Shown here one piece after another: positions 1-8,470 of a stretch of DNA of 64,000 bases. Each line of letters starts with the position of its first letter. The first letter of the stretch is position 1. The position numbers were made by a program, and so were the translations under genes. Where the stretch lies: the NCBI RefSeq assembly GCF_900101745.1, contig NZ_FNAD01000009.1, positions 1-64,000 of the forward strand. Direction: 5' to 3'. The stretch is from Glycomyces harbinensis (GTDB lineage Bacteria > Actinomycetota > Actinomycetes > Mycobacteriales > Micromonosporaceae). Below the pieces are notes generated by a model. The model had not been told where the DNA came from. It searched no databases and saw nothing but the letters and a program-made list of their open reading frames with translations.

Positions 1-300
1 GTCGCCGCGTTCACCCAGCTCGGCCTCGCCCGCGCCCTCGCCGCCGACCTTCGCCTGCCCTGGGAGGCCCCGGCGGTCGCGGGCCGACTCACGCCCGCCC
101 GCGTCCGCCGGGACTTTCCGAACCTCCACGCGGCCCTACCCCGCCTGACCAGAGCGCCGAAACCCTCGAAACCCGGGCCCGGACGCCCTGCCGGGCAACG
201 CAATCGACGCAAGGCACCGATCCGCGACCCGGGCAAGAAAGCCAAACGCGAAAAAACCATGAGAGAGCGAGAACAGCACCTGACCAGCACCAAAGGTTAA
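1..300 (+). CDS. Transposase, C-terminal fragment (cut by window edge)
   Basis: Frame 1 is open from the first base to TAA at 298-300 and gives 99 residues with no start, so the gene begins outside the window. The tail is very basic and Pro-rich: an RVRRDFPNL segment, then KPSKPGPGRPAGQRNRR and a Lys/Arg-rich end. This arrangement (RVRR-F-N, then a PKPS-PGPGRP-G-NRR run) is familiar to me from the C-termini of a large putative DDE transposase family of actinomycetes. The catalytic part is not visible, so activity cannot be judged. It marks a mobile element entering the left edge. No inverted terminal repeat can be assigned. Confidence 0.7.
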   Translation, partial: VAAFTQLGLARALAADLRLPWEAPAVAGRLTPARVRRDFPNLHAALPRLTRAPKPSKPGPGRPAGQRNRRKAPIRDPGKKAKREKTMREREQHLTSTKG

Positions 301-615
301 AAATCAAGCTAGGAGGGTTCGGGAATCCCCGGTGACACGCCCTAGCCGGGTGCGACGGCCCCGGACCGTCGCACCCGCCGCGTAGCGTTGAAAACGGGGG
401 TCCCCCGATGTCCGATTCGCCGGGACCCTCCCTTCACGTTTCAGGGCCGCCGGGGCGGTGTTTTCGCCGCCCCCGGCCGGTCTGGACGTCTGTGGCCGTC
501 CTCGCCACCTGATCGAAATCCGATCGTTATCTACGTGAGGCAAGCTGGTCAGCGCCCACCCGGAAGGTCTCGCGTGGGGGCATCTCAGCGGCACGGCGAC
601 GACGGAGGGGCGGCT
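301..615. other. Intergenic region upstream of SGNH hydrolase
   Basis: No convincing gene. It holds the 347-377 hairpin and a second GC-rich hairpin (452-458 with 467-473) whose loop contains TTTT. A possible -10 (TTATCT) lies near 526-531. Frames open through here ahead of the hydrolase lack ribosome binding sites and coding-like base composition. Confidence 0.4.
347..377 (+). terminator. Hairpin after transposase fragment
   Basis: Perfect 12-bp inverted repeat (347-358 with 366-377, core GGGTGCGACGG) around a 7-nt loop, 47 nt after the transposase stop. There is no T-run. It is probably a factor-independent terminator, but it could belong to the element's end. Confidence 0.55.
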
Positions 616-1377
616 ATGGCGGCGGAGTACTCGAGTTTCGTGGCCATCGGCGACAGCTTCACCGAAGGCGTCGGCGACCCCGACCCGAATGGCGGCCGCG
701 ACCGCGGCTGGGCCGACCTGTTCGCCCTCCGCGCCGCCGAGCAGTGGCCCGCCCTGGCCTACGCCAACCTCGCCGTGCGGGGGCGCCTCTTCGACCGCAT
801 CGTCGACGAGCAGGTCGTCCCCGCCATCAAGCAGAGCCCCGACCTGGTCTCCTTCGCCGCGGGCGGCAACGACGCCCTGCGCCCCGGCTTCAACCCCGTG
901 CAGCTGGCCACCCGCGCCCACGAAGTGGTGCGCCTGTTCAAGGCCTCCGGCGCCGAGGTCATCCTCTTCACCTGCGCCGACGTCACCCCGCACATCCCCG
1001 GTATCTCGGTGCTGCGCAAGCGGTTCATCACCACCAACGACGCTTACAAGAAGGTCGCCAAGCGCCACGACGCGATCCTCGTCGACCTGTGGGCCGACCG
1101 GGCCTTCGAAGACCCGCGCCTGTGGTCGCCCGACCGCCTGCACCTCAACACCCTCGGCCACCAGCGGGTCGCCTACGACGTGTGCCGCGCCCTCGACGTC
1201 GAACCCGACCCCGACTGGCTCACCCCGCTCCCGGACCTGCCGCGGCCGCGCCGCGACATGAACGGCGTCCAGTGGGCCGGAAGGCACTTCGCACCATGGG
1301 TCAAGCGCCGCCTCACCGGCAAGTCCAGCGGCGACACCGTCAACCCCAAGCGCCCCGAACTCACCAAGGTGAAATGA
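616..1377 (+). CDS. SGNH/GDSL family hydrolase
   Basis: 253-residue GDSL-type esterase or lipase of the SGNH fold. Visible blocks are GDSFTEG near residue 12 (Ser nucleophile), a Gly in the NLAVRG segment (block II), GGND (block III, Asn) and DRLHLNTLGH near the C-terminus (catalytic Asp-x-x-His, block V). The ATG at 616 was chosen because block I sits about ten residues in, as is usual, and GGAGGGG precedes it at about 604-610. A longer upstream frame is unlikely to be translated. No signal peptide is seen, so it is probably cytoplasmic. The substrate cannot be inferred. A putative 32-codon membrane peptide follows 31 nt later. Confidence 0.9.
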   Translation: MAAEYSSFVAIGDSFTEGVGDPDPNGGRDRGWADLFALRAAEQWPALAYANLAVRGRLFDRIVDEQVVPAIKQSPDLVSFAAGGNDALRPGFNPVQLATRAHEVVRLFKASGAEVILFTCADVTPHIPGISVLRKRFITTNDAYKKVAKRHDAILVDLWADRAFEDPRLWSPDRLHLNTLGHQRVAYDVCRALDVEPDPDWLTPLPDLPRPRRDMNGVQWAGRHFAPWVKRRLTGKSSGDTVNPKRPELTKVK

Positions 1378-1408
1378 TGCGCCGCCCGAACCCTACCGAG
1401 GAGCGCTG

Positions 1409-1507
1409 TTGATTCTCTTGTTCAAACTCCTGGCCGTCATGGTCGTCATCCTGACCTGCGCCTTCTTCTTCGGCATCCTCTTTCGCAAAGGCCGCGGCGG
1501 CCGCTAG
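1409..1507 (+). CDS. Putative small membrane peptide (32 aa)
   Basis: A TTG start six bases after a GAGGAG box opens a 32-residue frame: a short hydrophobic helix (ILLFKLLAVMVVILTCAF) followed by a basic tail (RKGRGGR). This is the topology of a single-pass small membrane protein. It sits just downstream of the SGNH gene, suggesting co-transcription. No family is recognised. The RBS spacing and composition are good, but the rare TTG start and small size keep confidence moderate. Confidence 0.45.
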   Translation: MILLFKLLAVMVVILTCAFFFGILFRKGRGGR

Positions 1508-1675
1508 GCCCCACCCTCCCGAGCGACCTCCCCCGCCCCGCGCCGCGCCCCTCGGGCACGGCGCCGTCGGCGCGTTCCCCAATGGGGGGTCGCGCCGCCC
1601 CGATCCGAAACCTCCGCAAAAGAAACGCCGGGGCGGGGTTCGATCTGTCGCAGGGACAGGGCATCATGGAGAACT

Positions 1676-2833
1676 GTGGGACTTCTCCAGCGTCTGTTGG
1701 GGCGCCGGGACACACCTGATTCAGTGCCAGATCCCGCCGCCCAGCCCCAACCTGCCACCGAGCCTGACAACGCGACCGACAGCGGTCCGTCGTCGGGCGC
1801 CCTCGACGATGCCGCCCCCGAGACCAGCCCGGCACCCTCACCGGATGCTCAGGAGGAGGACAGCATCGCTACCTCGGCGCCCATGACCGGATTGCGACTC
1901 GTGCCCGCACTCGAACCCGAGCCCGACGACGACCCCCCGGTCGCCGCGGCTCCCGAGCCCGACCTCCCCGAGACGTCCGCCCGCGGCCTCCCCGCACCGA
2001 CGGACGACATCTTCGTCCCCGAGCGGCCCCGCCGCGAACTGCTCACACTGGACAAACCCGAACCGCCCCGCCACCCCGGCACCGGCCGCGACGAGATGAT
2101 GCCCCGCATCGACTCCGAGGACCTCGACATCGCCGGCTCGCCCCGCGCTGACCTGCGCGCCGCCGGACTCGCCGTCCCCAAGATGCACCAGCTCGTGCGC
2201 CGCGGCGACACCGCCATGTGGGCCTTCGGCGTCCGCGCCTCCGACGCCCTGCGCTGGTGGCTCGACATCCGCCAGTCCGCCGAGGCCACCGGGTGGATGC
2301 CCGTCCTCCTCGGCGAACCCGGCGAATGGCGCGACAACGGCGAGGCGATCATCCACGAAGGCGACGACGAGCTCACCCGCGCCGAGGAGATGGACGCCGC
2401 CGAACTCCTGCACGACAAGGCCGCCGAAGCCGGCGAACCCGCACGCGGCGTCCCGATCCTGCCCCGCCGCGGCGACTCCGACTTCGCCACGCCCCAGCGC
2501 GAGGGCCTGCTCGGACTCGTCGAGATCGACGCGGGCTGGAAGATCCCGGCCATGTTCCCCTGGAAGGGCTCCACCAACTGGGAGCTGTACGGCGCCGAGC
2601 ACGCCGCCGTCCTGCACAGCTGGCACCGCCGCTTCGAGGCCGAACTCGTCGCCATGACCTACGACGTCATCGAGCTCTACGTCCCCCGCCCGCCCACCGC
2701 AGAAGAGGCCATCGCGGTCGCCGGCGAGGCCTACGCCTACTGCCCCGACCTGCTCGACTCCGGCGTGCCCACCCTCGAAGACCTCGCCGAGCACATGATC
2801 CGCTCCAAGGCCTGGTACTTCAGGTGGGCGTAG
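1676..2833 (+). CDS. DUF4253 domain-containing protein
   Basis: 385 residues. The first ~140 are a low-complexity Pro/Asp/Glu/Ala-rich linker. The C-terminal ~100 match DUF4253: a segment STNWELYGAEHAAVLHSWHR, then EVIELYVPRPP-like strands, an AYCPDLLDSG motif and the closing KAWYFRWA aromatic end. Function of the family is unknown; related domains occur in immunity-like or housekeeping proteins. The GTG start at 1676 follows GGAGA at 1668-1672; the nearby ATG at 1666 is out of frame. No signal peptide is seen. The last codons and stop are duplicated 35 bp downstream (2821-2869). Confidence 0.8.
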   Translation: MGLLQRLLGRRDTPDSVPDPAAQPQPATEPDNATDSGPSSGALDDAAPETSPAPSPDAQEEDSIATSAPMTGLRLVPALEPEPDDDPPVAAAPEPDLPETSARGLPAPTDDIFVPERPRRELLTLDKPEPPRHPGTGRDEMMPRIDSEDLDIAGSPRADLRAAGLAVPKMHQLVRRGDTAMWAFGVRASDALRWWLDIRQSAEATGWMPVLLGEPGEWRDNGEAIIHEGDDELTRAEEMDAAELLHDKAAEAGEPARGVPILPRRGDSDFATPQREGLLGLVEIDAGWKIPAMFPWKGSTNWELYGAEHAAVLHSWHRRFEAELVAMTYDVIELYVPRPPTAEEAIAVAGEAYAYCPDLLDSGVPTLEDLAEHMIRSKAWYFRWA

Positions 2834-2869
2834 CCCTCCTGAACCAGGAGCGCCGCAGGTGGGCGTAGC
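2821..2869 (+). repeat. Stop-codon duplication flanking a small hairpin
   Basis: CAGGTGGGCGTAGC, covering the last sense codons and TAG of the DUF4253 gene, is repeated exactly at 2856-2869, 35 bp downstream and out of frame. Between the copies lies a 6-bp hairpin (CTCCTG-aac-CAGGAG). It resembles other duplications near 40357 and 61721 that also begin at a stop codon. Confidence 0.7.
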
Positions 2870-2890
2870 GCCCATACGACGGGACCCGCA

Positions 2891-3685
2891 CTACTCCAGC
2901 CGGAACCGCAGCCGGAACTCCGTCCCCTTGCGGCGGCTGGCCTCCATCCGCGGGGCCAGCCCGTCGAGGAACCGGGCCACGGCATAGCGCATCGCCTCGT
3001 GCCCGGTGATGTCCCACGCCCCCGGGTCGGCGAACCGCGCGATGTGCCGGTACCGGCCCGACGCCACCGCCCGCTCCAGGTACGGCCCCTGCGCGCGCCA
3101 CCAGTCCTCCTCGGCGGACTCGGGCGCCTCGTCCTCGCTGTCGCCCAGCAGGTACTGGCGCGCCGTCCCCGTCACGAGGTTCATGACGGCCGTGACGATC
3201 AGGTTGATCTCGCGGTCGGGCAGGTCGTGCCCCTCGAACGCCGAGAGCGCGAAGTCGTAGCCCTCCAACGAGTCCGGGCCGAGCACGGGGCGGCGCTGGT
3301 TGATCTCCAGCAGCCACGTGTGGTCGAGGTAGACCTGCCAGGTCCCCTCGCTCAGCATCTCGAGGCCCTCCCGCCAGCCCGCGGCGGCGAGGTCGGGCGC
3401 GTCGGGCCCGAGCTTGGAGAGCCGGTCCACCATGAGGTCGACCAGCTCGCGCTTTCCCGGCACGTACCGGTAGATCGTCATGGCGCCCACGCCCAGCTCG
3501 GCCGAGACCTCGCGCATGCCGAAGCAGCTGCCCTCGCGGTCGGCCACCGCGATGGCGGCCTCCACGATCCGGTCGACCGTGAGCCGGGGCTTGGGCCCGG
3601 GCCTGCTCTGCTGCGGTTCGTACCCGCGCCAGAGCAGTTCGAGACTGCGCTTGGGGTCGCCCGCCCCCGTCTGTGGTGTCGCCAT
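2891..3685 (-). CDS. TetR/AcrR family repressor of the DrrAB-type exporter
   Basis: 264 residues. After a ~30-residue basic leader, an N-terminal TetR HTH spans about 33-80, with the recognition-helix region VGAMTIYRYVPGKRELVDLM. The longer C-terminal ligand domain (about 100-250) resembles those of TetR proteins that control drug exporters. It is transcribed divergently from an ABC exporter pair, and the 86-bp spacer carries a long inverted repeat, the usual arrangement for a repressor controlling itself and its exporter. Ligand unknown. ATG start at 3685. Confidence 0.88.
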   Translation of the reverse strand: MATPQTGAGDPKRSLELLWRGYEPQQSRPGPKPRLTVDRIVEAAIAVADREGSCFGMREVSAELGVGAMTIYRYVPGKRELVDLMVDRLSKLGPDAPDLAAAGWREGLEMLSEGTWQVYLDHTWLLEINQRRPVLGPDSLEGYDFALSAFEGHDLPDREINLIVTAVMNLVTGTARQYLLGDSEDEAPESAEEDWWRAQGPYLERAVASGRYRHIARFADPGAWDITGHEAMRYAVARFLDGLAPRMEASRRKGTEFRLRFRLE

Positions 3686-3710
3686 ATCGGCCTCATACTA
3701 ACGCGCTTGC

Positions 3711-3757
3711 TAATCGGGTACGCTGTATGCTATTACTGGGTACACCGTACCCGATTA
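3711..3757. promoter_or_regulatory. Inverted-repeat operator between tetR and drrA-like genes
   Basis: Arms TAATCGGGTACGCTGTA (3711-3727) and its complement (3741-3757) match at 16 of 17 positions around a 13-bp centre. The right arm ends 14 bp before the ATG at 3772. A plausible promoter for the exporter (TTGCTA at 3707, CTATTA or TATTAC near 3730) lies under the palindrome, so a bound TetR dimer pair would block it. Confidence 0.75.
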
Positions 3758-3771
3758 AGGGAGACCAGTCC

Positions 3772-4728
3772 ATGACCACCACGACCGTCGAGGCCGTCAA
3801 CCTCGGCAAGCGATACAAGGACACCGCAGCCCTGGACGGCTTCGACATCAGCGCCCAGGCCGGCACCGTCCTGGGGCTCCTGGGCCCCAACGGCGCGGGC
3901 AAGACCACCACCGTCCGCATCCTCACCACCCTGCTGCGCTTCGACACCGGCAGCGCCACCGTCGCCGGGTTCGACATCGCCCGCGACGCCCGCCAGGTGC
4001 GCCGCCGCATCGGCCTCACCGGCCAGCAGACCGCCGTCGACGAGGTGCTCACCGCCCGCCAGAACCTCGTCCTGTTCGGACGGCTCTTCCGCCTCACCAA
4101 GGCCCGCGCCCGCGAACGGGCCGATCAGCTGCTCGACCAGTTCGGGCTCCGCGACGCCGCCGACCGCCAGGCCAAGGGCTTCTCCGGCGGCATGAAGCGC
4201 CGCCTCGACCTGGCCGCCAGCATGATCCTCGCCCCGCAGGTCCTCTTCCTCGACGAGCCGACCACCGGGCTGGACCCGTCCGGGCGGCGCGAGGTCTGGG
4301 ACGCCGTCTCCGGCCTCGCCGCCGACGGCACCACCGTCGTGCTCACCACCCACTACCTCGACGAGGCCGACCGGCTCTGCGACCGCATCGCCGTGATCGA
4401 CCACGGCCGCAACCTGGTCGACGACACCCCGGCCGGGCTCAAGCGCCGCATGGGCGCCGACCGGCTGGAGATCGTCGCCGCCGACCCCGCGGACCTCGCG
4501 GTCCTGCACGGCATCGTCGCGGCCGTCGCCGACGGCGAGACCGCGACCGACGAGGGCGCCTCCAGCGTCTCGGCGCCGGTCAAGGAACCGGTCGCCGCGC
4601 TCACCGCCGCCGCCACCGCGGTGCGCGACCAGGGCCTCACCGTCGCCGACATCGGGCTGCGGCGCCCGACCCTCGACGAGGCCTTCCTCGAACTCATCGG
4701 CACCACCCAGAAGGAGGGCCAGCAGTGA
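3772..4728 (+). CDS. DrrA-like drug-efflux ABC transporter ATPase
   Basis: 318 residues. Walker [10 protein letters not shown] near 40, signature [12 protein letters not shown] near 135-145, Walker [12 protein letters not shown] and the switch His in [10 protein letters not shown]. The C-terminal ~80 residues ([14 protein letters not shown]) are the regulatory tail typical of DrrA-family ATPases for daunorubicin and related drug export. The ATG at 3772 follows AAGGGAGA. Its TGA overlaps the GTG of the permease by 4 nt, so the two are translationally coupled. Likely repressed by the divergent TetR. Confidence 0.93.
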   Translation: MTTTTVEAVNLGKRYKDTAALDGFDISAQAGTVLGLLGPNGAGKTTTVRILTTLLRFDTGSATVAGFDIARDARQVRRRIGLTGQQTAVDEVLTARQNLVLFGRLFRLTKARARERADQLLDQFGLRDAADRQAKGFSGGMKRRLDLAASMILAPQVLFLDEPTTGLDPSGRREVWDAVSGLAADGTTVVLTTHYLDEADRLCDRIAVIDHGRNLVDDTPAGLKRRMGADRLEIVAADPADLAVLHGIVAAVADGETATDEGASSVSAPVKEPVAALTAAATAVRDQGLTVADIGLRRPTLDEAFLELIGTTQKEGQQ

Positions 4729-5561
4729 ACACCCTCGCCCCGCTCCCCGACGAGACCCTCGCCGGGCGCCTGAAATGGACGCTCCACGACTACCGGACCA
4801 TCGTCGGCCAGGAGTTCACCCACCTGTGGCGCCAGCCCGTCAACTTCCTGTGGGCGCTCGGCTTCCCGATCGTCATGGTGCTGTTGTTCGTGTACGTCTT
4901 CGGTTCCGCCATGGACGTCACCGGCGAGGGCGCCGGGGTCGACTACGTCGCCTACGCCATGCCGGGCATGTTCGCCATGACCATGGCCTTCGGCTTCACC
5001 AACACCGCCTGGGCGGTCGCCGAGGCCAAGGAGAAGGGCTTCGTCGACCGGGTCCGCTCCATGCCCATGGCCTCCTCGGCGGTCGTGGTGGGGCGCAACA
5101 TCGCCGACACCATCCACGCCGCCATCGACCTGTTCGTGCTGTTCCTCATCGCCCTCGCCATCGGCTGGCGCAGCGACGGGACGTTCTGGGAGACCTTGGG
5201 CGCCTTCGCGATCCTCCTGTGGCTGCGCTTCGCCCTCATCTGGGTCGGCGTCTGGCTCGGCCTGATGGTCAAGGGCGTCGAGCAGGCCGGGAACCTCTTC
5301 GCGATCGCCTTCCCGTTCGGGATGGTCTCCTCGGTGTTCACCCCGCCCGAGCTCATGCCCGGCTGGCTCGGCGCGATCGCCGCGTGGAACCCCGTGTCGG
5401 CCACCGCGACCGCGATCCGCGAGCTGTTCGGCAACCCGGTCGCCGCCGGGAACTCCTGGCCCGAGCAGCACGCGCTCATGGCGGCCCTGATCTGGCCGGT
5501 GATCATCACCGCGATCTTCCTGCCGCTCGCGGTGCGCCGCTTCCGCAACCTCGGCCGCTAA
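4725..5561 (+). CDS. DrrB-like ABC-2 permease
   Basis: 278-residue inner-membrane subunit of the ABC-2 family with about six helices. An amphipathic N-terminus leads into [21 protein letters not shown], and the family segment near the last helices reads [17 protein letters not shown], close to the DrrB consensus. It pairs with the ATPase just upstream (GTG start inside the overlap GTGA). The complex most likely expels a hydrophobic drug or lipid; the substrate is not evident. A strong bidirectional terminator follows. Confidence 0.92.
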   Translation: MNTLAPLPDETLAGRLKWTLHDYRTIVGQEFTHLWRQPVNFLWALGFPIVMVLLFVYVFGSAMDVTGEGAGVDYVAYAMPGMFAMTMAFGFTNTAWAVAEAKEKGFVDRVRSMPMASSAVVVGRNIADTIHAAIDLFVLFLIALAIGWRSDGTFWETLGAFAILLWLRFALIWVGVWLGLMVKGVEQAGNLFAIAFPFGMVSSVFTPPELMPGWLGAIAAWNPVSATATAIRELFGNPVAAGNSWPEQHALMAALIWPVIITAIFLPLAVRRFRNLGR

Positions 5562-5590
5562 GTCCGAGAAAGACCTGCGGGAAACAGGAA

Positions 5591-5628
5591 CGGGCCCGCA
5601 CCGCCACCCGAATTGCGGTGCGGGCCCG
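5591..5628. terminator. Bidirectional terminator
   Basis: Perfect 14-bp stem (5591-5604 with 5615-5628, CGGGCCCGCACCGC) with a 10-nt loop, followed on + by CTTTCCCCC. It sits between the convergent ends of the exporter operon and the beta-propeller lipoprotein gene. Confidence 0.85.
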
Positions 5629-5637
5629 GCTTTCCCC

Positions 5638-7530
5638 CTACTGGAAGCTCACCCAGGCGGTGGTCTCGTAGTCGCCGCCCAGTTCGTTCGCTTGGAGTCC
5701 GGTGTTGGACAGGGTCCAGAGCCGGCCGTCGATCACCATCGCGCGCAGGATCTCGCCCAGGTACGGGTCGCTCTCGTTCGCCTCGGACTGGGTGATCCAC
5801 GCGGCTTCGCTGAGCGAGTCCTCTCCGACTTCCAGCACCACGGCGCCGGTAGCGAACTCGTCGCCGTAGTCGCCCCACTCGGTCGCCGGGACCACCGCGA
5901 TGCCGGTCTCCTCCCAGTACAGGAACGCGTGCGGCTCCCACTCGACGCTCGACTGCGCCCCCTCCCGCTGGTACTGGTCGAGGACCGTCGCTTCGGCTGC
6001 GCCCGTGTCGAACAGGCTCACCTGGAGTCCGGTCGTCTGACCCTCCTCAGTGGCCTCCTGGCCGACGCCGAGCAGCCGGTCGGCCCCGACCGGGTGCAGG
6101 TAGCCCGAGTACCCGGTGATCTTGAGTTCGCCCGTCACGACCGGGTTCGCCGGATCGGACAGGTCCAGGGTGTACAGCGGGTCGGTCTGGCGGAACGTCA
6201 CCACGTAACCGGTGTCGCCGATGAACCTGACCGCGTAGATCTGCTCGTCCACGCCGAGATCGCTCACCGATCCGGTCTCCTCCAGGGAGTCGTCGCCGAC
6301 CGAGAACACCGTGACCGTGGACTTGGAGGGCTCGGCGACCTCGGCGGCGTCGCCGCCCCAGGCGCACATGGCCTCCATCGGGCAGCCCCAGCCCGGGGTC
6401 TCGGTCGTCGCCACCCGCAGGTGCCCGTCGTACTCGCTCAGCGAGTACTGGTTCAAGAGCGACCCGGGGACCGCGGCCTCGCCCGCGAGGCGCGGAGCGC
6501 CGTCCTCGAACGCGAACCGGTAGATCTCCGACTCGGCCTTGGACTCCTCCTCGTCCCACGAGTAGTCGTAGTGCGCCAGGTAGAGGCTGTCGGCGGTGCC
6601 GTGGACCGTCTCGCCGTCGGCCATGATCGTGTGCGGCTCGACCAGCGGCCAGGCGTCCTCGGCGGGGAGGGCGAACACGCTCACCGAGGAGCCGGAGAAG
6701 CGCTCGGGGTGGGCCACGTTCTCGCAGTCGACCTGCCCCGCCTCGTCGTTGACGAAGTACTCGGGCAGCCAGTCCTCGATCTCCGTGTCGCGCACGGCGG
6801 CGGCGATGTCGTCCTCGTCGGCCTCGCCCGACCACATGAGGTCCCACACCGGCTGCATCTGCGGCTGGGAGGACACCGCCAGGCGCACCTCGCCGCCCAC
6901 CAGTCGCGCGTCGACCATGGAGCCCTCCATGGTGAACCGGTCGAGCACGTCCAGGGTCTCGGGGTCCAGGCGCTCCAGCGTGAACTCGCTGTAGTAGGAC
7001 TCGTCGGTCTGCACGTCGTTCGTGTACATCACCATGAGCGAGTGCTCGCTGAGGAACAGCTGGTGGTCCCAGGAGGCGTCGGGCATGCCGCGCTCGGCGA
7101 CCACCTCGGCCGAGCGGGTGTCGACCGCTCGCAGCCGATAGTCCGTGACGCTGTAGACCACGGTCCCGTCGGTCTTGACCACGTCCGGTTCGTCAACGCC
7201 GGCAACGGCGTTGTTCGTCTCGGAGTAGGAGCCGTCGGCGGCTTCGGTCCCGGCGCCCGCGAAGCTGTCCTCCTCCGCCATGGCGCCTTCGTCGCCTCGG
7301 GCGAGCTCTTCGGTTCCGTAGGGGCCGGTGCTCCAGCCGCTGAGGGCGGTGATCGCCGCGTCCTGGATGCCCTCCAGGGCTTCGTCGCAGGTCTGGTAGG
7401 AGGCGAGCTGCGCCGAGACCGGCACCCACTGAACGGGATCGGGCACGGTGTCGTCGTCGGGGGATGCGGTGCACCCGGCGGCGCCGAGGGCGGCGGCCGC
7501 GGCGAGTGCGGTGAGGAGTCTGGTCTTCAT
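5638..7530 (-). CDS. Secreted beta-propeller lipoprotein
   Basis: 630 residues. The N-terminus is a lipoprotein signal (MKTRLLTALAAAAALGAAGC) with lipobox LGAAGC, so mature Cys is residue 20. The body matches the actinobacterial beta-propeller domain family (PF09826-like). Landmarks are GVDEPDVVKTDG near 160, repeated strand blocks, and C-terminal EWGDYGDEFATGAVVLEV then IDGRLWTLSNTGLQAN. Function in the family is unknown; an extracytoplasmic scaffold or binding role is inferred. It ends at the shared terminator and starts 98 bp from the sugar-ABC operon's end, so it may be a separate unit. Confidence 0.85.
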   Translation of the reverse strand: MKTRLLTALAAAAALGAAGCTASPDDDTVPDPVQWVPVSAQLASYQTCDEALEGIQDAAITALSGWSTGPYGTEELARGDEGAMAEEDSFAGAGTEAADGSYSETNNAVAGVDEPDVVKTDGTVVYSVTDYRLRAVDTRSAEVVAERGMPDASWDHQLFLSEHSLMVMYTNDVQTDESYYSEFTLERLDPETLDVLDRFTMEGSMVDARLVGGEVRLAVSSQPQMQPVWDLMWSGEADEDDIAAAVRDTEIEDWLPEYFVNDEAGQVDCENVAHPERFSGSSVSVFALPAEDAWPLVEPHTIMADGETVHGTADSLYLAHYDYSWDEEESKAESEIYRFAFEDGAPRLAGEAAVPGSLLNQYSLSEYDGHLRVATTETPGWGCPMEAMCAWGGDAAEVAEPSKSTVTVFSVGDDSLEETGSVSDLGVDEQIYAVRFIGDTGYVVTFRQTDPLYTLDLSDPANPVVTGELKITGYSGYLHPVGADRLLGVGQEATEEGQTTGLQVSLFDTGAAEATVLDQYQREGAQSSVEWEPHAFLYWEETGIAVVPATEWGDYGDEFATGAVVLEVGEDSLSEAAWITQSEANESDPYLGEILRAMVIDGRLWTLSNTGLQANELGGDYETTAWVSFQ

Positions 7531-7577
7531 GTTCCTTCGGACGCCGGGTGGCCGCGTTCGGTTCCCTCGACGCGAAG

Positions 7578-7611
7578 ACGGGCCCGGGGAGGTCCCGCCC
7601 CCCGGGCCCGT
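7578..7611 (-). terminator. Terminator of the sugar-ABC operon
   Basis: 12-bp perfect stem (7578-7589 with 7600-7611, ACGGGCCCGGGG) 17 bp past the last permease stop on the minus strand, with a 10-nt loop. Confidence 0.75.
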
Positions 7612-7627
7612 GTCGTGTCGGGACGGC

Positions 7628-8470
7628 TCACCCCTTGGTGCCGCCCGAGGTCAGGCCGCTGATGAGGTGCCGTTCGGCGAACGCGTAGAACACCAGCGCC
7701 GGGAGCATCGCCAGCATGACGAACGCCAGCACCTTCGCCGTGTCCGAGGCGTACTGGCCGCTGAACTGGGTGACGCCCAGCGGGAGCGTCCACCAGGTCG
7801 ACTTCTGGAGCACCACCAGCGGCAGCAGGAACGAGTTCCAGGAGCCGACGAGCGCGAGCACCGAGGTCGTGGCGAGCACCGGCCGCGACATCGGCAGCAG
7901 GATGCGGGTGAAGAACAGCCACGGCCCCGCGCCGTCGATGGTCGCGGCCTCCTCCACCTCGCCGGGGATGGAGCGGAAGAACGTGCGCAGGATGATGATC
8001 GTCAGCGGCAGGCCGAACGCGGCCTGCGGCAGGATCACGCCGAGCGGGCTGTTGAGCAGTTCGAAGCTGCGCAGGATGATGAACAGCGGCAGCACCGCCA
8101 CCGCGAAGGGGAACATCATCCCGGCGGCGAAGAGCGTAAACAGCCCCTCGCGGCCCCGGAAGGCGAAGCGGGCGAACACGAACGCGATCATCGCCGAGCA
8201 GGCCACGACGATGAACGTCGTGATGAGCGCGATGAAGATGGAGCTGAAGACCTGCTGCCAGAACGCGCCCGACTCCAGGACGTCGGTGTAGTTCTGGACG
8301 TTCCACGGGTTCGGCAGCCCGAGCGCGTTCTCGCGCAGCTGCTGGTTGTCCTTGAAGCCGCCCAGGAGCGCGAACAGGATCGGCGTCGCCACGAACGCGG
8401 TCGTCAGGAACGCGGCCACGTAGATGCCGGTGTGGCGCAGGAGGCGGGCGCGAGGCGTGTTGACCTTCAT
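7628..8470 (-). CDS. Carbohydrate ABC transporter permease, MalG type
   Basis: 280 residues, about six helices. The ABC-permease coupling motif EEAATIDGAGPWLFFTRI lies near residue 190. Such permeases with a partner and a solute-binding lipoprotein import oligosaccharides; in actinomycetes the ATPase (MsiK type) is usually encoded elsewhere, and none is here. The ATG at 8470 overlaps the previous gene's TGA by one base. The longer open frame across this region is an out-of-frame artefact of the neighbouring permease. Confidence 0.93.
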   Translation of the reverse strand: MKVNTPRARLLRHTGIYVAAFLTTAFVATPILFALLGGFKDNQQLRENALGLPNPWNVQNYTDVLESGAFWQQVFSSIFIALITTFIVVACSAMIAFVFARFAFRGREGLFTLFAAGMMFPFAVAVLPLFIILRSFELLNSPLGVILPQAAFGLPLTIIILRTFFRSIPGEVEEAATIDGAGPWLFFTRILLPMSRPVLATTSVLALVGSWNSFLLPLVVLQKSTWWTLPLGVTQFSGQYASDTAKVLAFVMLAMLPALVFYAFAERHLISGLTSGGTKG

